This document shows positions 61,181-64,000 of a stretch of 64,000 nt of DNA, piece after piece. The number at the start of each line of letters is the position of its first letter. Positions within the stretch are counted from its first letter, which is position 1. Position numbers and translations under genes: made by a program. The DNA comes from Armatimonadota bacterium (GTDB lineage: Bacteria > Armatimonadota > Fimbriimonadia > Fimbriimonadales > Fimbriimonadaceae), in the NCBI GenBank assembly GCA_018268255.1, contig JAFDWX010000008.1, positions 325,868 to 389,867 of the forward strand. The letters run 5' to 3'. The notes beneath the pieces are model-generated. The model saw only the letters and a list, made by a program, of their open reading frames with translations, had not been told where the DNA came from and made no database searches.

Positions 61181-63415
61181 TCAATCGCCGTAGGGAACCC
61201 ACACGTTTTTGACCTGGGTCGCCCGGCGCAAGAACTCGCCCGTATGACCCCACGTCGGCTTCGTCCACGTCTGCTTCAGGTTGCTCACCGAGCGTCGCTC
61301 GGTGTCCCCGCCGCTCGCGGTGAAGTCCCAAATCGCATCCACATCCGCATGGTCCGCGAGGGTCGCGGATAGCTCGGCATGGCGGCCAGTCACGATGTTG
61401 ATGACGCCGCTCGGAATGTCGGACGCCTCCAGAACGCGGTACAGCTCGACGGCCAGCCTCGGGTTCGTCTCACTCGGGACGATTACCGTCGCATTGCCCA
61501 TCGCAAAGGCCGCTGCAAGAGGCTCCAAGAGGCCGCGCCAGCTTGCCGAATCCGGGCCGACGATCGCGATCACACCCAGAGGCTCGTTGCGCGTGTAAAC
61601 GAGGCCCTTCATCGGCACCTGATGCACCGCACCGTCAAACTTGTCCGCCATCGCGGCATAGGTGAAGAGGGCCTGGATGCCGTCCTCGTCGGCAATGCCG
61701 TCGAGGTTCTCGGCCAAGTAGTAAAGGATCTGGCCTCGAAGGCGACCCGTCGTCTTGGCAAAGCTCGCCGCCGCACCCTGGGCCGCTTCCACTGCGTTTC
61801 GGAGGTCTTTTCGGTTGCCGAGCGCATACTCGCCGCCCTCGGCCTCGAATGAGTAGCCGCCATCGGGCCGTGCCTGCTTGCCACCGATGAAGTGCTTGTG
61901 GGTCCGGTCAATCGACGTCTCGCCCGACCACGAACTGGGCTGGAGTTCGCGCGAAGCAATCGGCTTGAGGTACTCGAGCATGCCCTCGCGGCCTCCCTCG
62001 CGTCCAAACCCGCTCTCGCGGTAGCCACCGAAGCCAGCGGCAGCATCAAACTGGTTCGTGCAATTCACCCAAACAACGCCCGCCTTGATCTGGCTCGCGA
62101 CGTCGTGGGCCTTGTTGATCGACTCCGACCAAACGCTGCTCGCGAGTCCATAAACGGTGTTGTTGGCGAGGGCGACCGCCTCCGCGGGCGTCCGGAACGA
62201 CATCGTGACGAGCACGGGGCCAAAGATCTCGACCTGGGCGACGGTGGAACTGGGCTCTACGTTCATGAGGAGCGTCGGGGGATAGAACCAGCCGCGCGTC
62301 GGGCAAGACGACTTGTCCTGGAAGAGCTCGGCACCCTCAGAAACGCCCTGGCGCACGAGGCCGTCGATGCGCTCAAGCTGGGAGCGATCCACGATCGCTC
62401 CGACATCAACCGCCTTGTCGAGCGGGTCACCCACGCGGAGGGTCGCGATGCGCTCCTTCAGCTTGGCGTGGAACTTGGCGGAAACACTCTCCTGCACCAG
62501 CAGGCGCGAACCGGCGCAGCAAACCTGACCTTGATTGAAGAAGATCGCATCGACAACGCCTTCGACGGCGGAATCGAGGTCAGCATCCTCAAAAACGATG
62601 AACGGCGACTTCCCGCCGAGCTCCAGCGAGAGCTTCTTGCCGCTTCCGGCGGTGGAGGCGCGGAGGATGCGCCCGACTTCGGTCGAACCCGTAAAGGCGA
62701 GCTTGTCAATGTCAGGGTGTTCGACGATCGCCTTGCCGGTCGCGCCGTCACCGGTGACGATGTTGATGACGCCAGCGGGAACCTTGGCGAGCTGACAGAT
62801 TTCGGCAAAAAGAAGCGCGGTGAGCGAGGTGAATTCGGCGGGCTTGAGCACCACTGTGTTCCCGGCCGCGAGGGCAGGGGCAATCTTCCAGCAGAGCATC
62901 AGGAGCGGGAAGTTCCAGGGGATGATCTGGCCGCAGACGCCAACCGAGGTGTAGCCAGGGAAGGATTCCTCGAGGGTTTGCGCCCATCCGGCGTGATAGA
63001 GGAAGTGCTGACCAACGAGGGGAACGTCGATGTCGCGGGTCTCTCGGATCGGCTTGCCGTTATCCATCGACTCGAGGACCGCGAAGAGGCGCGAATGCTT
63101 TTGAATCTGGCGCGAGATCGCATAGAGCACCTTCGCGCGACCATGGCCGCCGAGCGCTTGCCAACCCGGGAGGGCTGCCTTGGCCGCCGCGACCGCCTCG
63201 TTCACCGTTGCTTCGTCGGCTTGGCTGACTTGGGCGAGCACATCGCCGGTCGAAGGGTTGTGGCTGGCGAAGGTGGACGCCGATGCGGGGGTGAACTGTC
63301 CGTTGATGAAGTGGCCAAACTTGCGCCCGTGCCGATCGAGCCATTCCTGGGCGGGCTGGGCGGCTTCAGGGGCGGGTCCGTAATCCAAGGTGGCGAAGAC
63401 TTCGCGGACAGACAT
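61181..63415 (-). CDS. ALDH16-like double-domain aldehyde dehydrogenase
   Basis: A 744-residue fusion of two aldehyde dehydrogenase modules, as in the ALDH16 family. The first (about 1-480) is complete: GVCGQIIPWNFPLLML (NAD-binding), FTGSTEVGRI, the Glu in LSLELGGKSP, the catalytic Cys in NQGQVCCAGSRLL, and ESGFGREGGREGMLEYL. The second (about 500-744) keeps PLGVIAIVGPD and GNATVIVPSETNPRLAVEL, but I see no Cys active-site loop, so it is probably structural. Substrate unknown. I prefer ATG 63415 (MSVREVF); ATG 63433 is an in-frame alternative. It is divergent from the SLH gene. Confidence 0.88.
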   Translation of the reverse strand: MSVREVFATLDYGPAPEAAQPAQEWLDRHGRKFGHFINGQFTPASASTFASHNPSTGDVLAQVSQADEATVNEAVAAAKAALPGWQALGGHGRAKVLYAISRQIQKHSRLFAVLESMDNGKPIRETRDIDVPLVGQHFLYHAGWAQTLEESFPGYTSVGVCGQIIPWNFPLLMLCWKIAPALAAGNTVVLKPAEFTSLTALLFAEICQLAKVPAGVINIVTGDGATGKAIVEHPDIDKLAFTGSTEVGRILRASTAGSGKKLSLELGGKSPFIVFEDADLDSAVEGVVDAIFFNQGQVCCAGSRLLVQESVSAKFHAKLKERIATLRVGDPLDKAVDVGAIVDRSQLERIDGLVRQGVSEGAELFQDKSSCPTRGWFYPPTLLMNVEPSSTVAQVEIFGPVLVTMSFRTPAEAVALANNTVYGLASSVWSESINKAHDVASQIKAGVVWVNCTNQFDAAAGFGGYRESGFGREGGREGMLEYLKPIASRELQPSSWSGETSIDRTHKHFIGGKQARPDGGYSFEAEGGEYALGNRKDLRNAVEAAQGAAASFAKTTGRLRGQILYYLAENLDGIADEDGIQALFTYAAMADKFDGAVHQVPMKGLVYTRNEPLGVIAIVGPDSASWRGLLEPLAAAFAMGNATVIVPSETNPRLAVELYRVLEASDIPSGVINIVTGRHAELSATLADHADVDAIWDFTASGGDTERRSVSNLKQTWTKPTWGHTGEFLRRATQVKNVWVPYGD

Positions 63416-63655
63416 GGACACATTGTGACCCATCCTGTTCAGGCCATCGGGCCTAGCCTTGGTTGCTTTCCCGAGAAAGGTACGACCATACTTGCGGGTG
63501 GGGGATGATGTCCCCTGCTTGGCGCAACGACGCGTAACGATACGGGGACCCTGGATTCAATCGCTGTAAGAAACTGAAGGACAGTGCGGCGAAAGAGTTG
63601 AGGGAAAGCAAATGGGTCGCGTTTTTTGCATCAAGCGTATTGGAGCAAAAAACAT

Positions 63656-64000
63656 ATGAAGCGAACGCTTACCATTGCTCTGAGCCTGGTTCTCGGTGCT
63701 GCCATCGTGGCGCCGGTCTTTGCTCAGGATCAATTCCCGGATGTTCCTGCCAATCATTGGGCATTTAAGGAGCTCTCGGAGCTGAAGGCCGCTGGCCTTC
63801 TCGTCGGCTACCCGGACGGTCTGTTCCGCGGTGGTCGCCCTGCAAGCCGCTATGAGCTTGCGGTTGCGATCCACGCCGTTTGGACCAACCTCAAGAACCA
63901 GCAGGATGCCCTCCGCGCTCAGATGGAAGACCTGATGAAGCGACTGGATGGCTTTGCCACCAAGGCTGACCTCGACGCCCTCAAGGCACAGGTCGATGCT
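63656..64000 (+). CDS. S-layer homology (SLH) domain protein, N-terminal part
   Basis: A gene that runs off the right edge; 115 residues are visible. The signal peptide is in TIALSLVLGAAIVAPVFA. An SLH domain follows: FPDVPANHWAFKELSELKA, then GLLVGYPDGLFRG and ASRYELAVAIHAVW. Then a heptad-like helix (NQQDALRAQMEDLMKRLDG, ADLDALKAQVDA) suggests a coiled coil. Such proteins link the cell wall or outer membrane to the S-layer or form porin-like outer membrane spacers in armatimonads and related groups. GGAG stands nine bases before the ATG. Confidence 0.88.
   Translation, partial: MKRTLTIALSLVLGAAIVAPVFAQDQFPDVPANHWAFKELSELKAAGLLVGYPDGLFRGGRPASRYELAVAIHAVWTNLKNQQDALRAQMEDLMKRLDGFATKADLDALKAQVDA

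Noticed and set aside
61892..63508. 538-residue plus-strand frame opposite the ALDH16 gene
   Set aside because: Arg/Leu/Glu-rich shadow without motifs; the minus strand carries the ALDH signatures.

Overview
The window most resembles a chromosome segment from the Armatimonadota, probably a Fimbriimonas-like member. The grounds are a type IV pilin-like secreted protein whose N-terminus runs [13 protein letters not shown] and ends its hydrophobic stretch in FPVFAQAK, a PEP-CTERM protein, an S-layer-homology protein with a coiled coil after the SLH repeat, and many secreted proteins with Sec signals or lipoboxes. This lineage call is inference from protein style. No rRNA is present to confirm it.

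Layout. 1-13.5 kb is mostly housekeeping: gatC and the start of gatA, a DUF255/YyaL-like protein, tRNA-Ser(CGA), a secreted trypsin-fold protease, uvrB, an HD-GYP protein, a thioredoxin-fold lipoprotein with a DUF423 protein, an archaeal-type proS, and a flavoprotein-DoxX-prpB-GNAT run. 13.5-18.9 kb on the minus strand is a nucleotide-sugar and glycan cluster (ugd, glycosyltransferase, gmd, fcl, glycosyltransferase) that makes UDP-glucuronate and GDP-fucose for surface polysaccharide. 19-30 kb holds poorly characterised membrane and secreted proteins, then purB, an esterase, gdhA, pdxH, a CHAD-SnoaL fusion and ahcY behind a clear SAH riboswitch with its own terminator. 30-34 kb carries a very glycine-rich secreted protein with dockerin-like repeats, tRNA-Lys(CTT) and a PEP-CTERM protein.

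34.4-55.5 kb is a carbohydrate-utilisation region: a serine hydrolase, an AraC regulator, a secreted hydrolase, a GH29 alpha-L-fucosidase, a sialate O-acetylesterase family protein, an ABC sugar importer whose binding protein and first permease are one polypeptide, a divergent GntR/LacI-type regulator with two matching palindromes 105 bp apart, a pilin-like protein plus a small lipoprotein, and a GH2 beta-mannosidase, two GH5-like enzymes and a GH1 beta-glucosidase in one run. Together they suggest import and breakdown of mannose- or glucose-containing hemicellulose. Two 60-base lines counted here are 60 and 62 percent GC, against 48 percent for lines counted at 14.1 and 60.0 kb.

55.5-64 kb has a TerC protein, a three-gene translationally coupled operon (secreted protein, CHASE2-type membrane sensor, secreted caspase-like protease with a helical repeat tail), tRNA-Gly(TCC), a double-domain ALDH16-like dehydrogenase and the start of an SLH protein.

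The most unusual signals are: (1) a family of at least four intergenic structured repeats whose inner and outer stems differ in sequence but stay base-paired, two of them inside a 208-bp duplication flanking 34.4-38.4 kb; (2) the CHASE2/caspase operon; (3) the twin operator of the sugar locus; (4) the binding-protein/permease fusion; and (5) the CHAD-SnoaL fusion.
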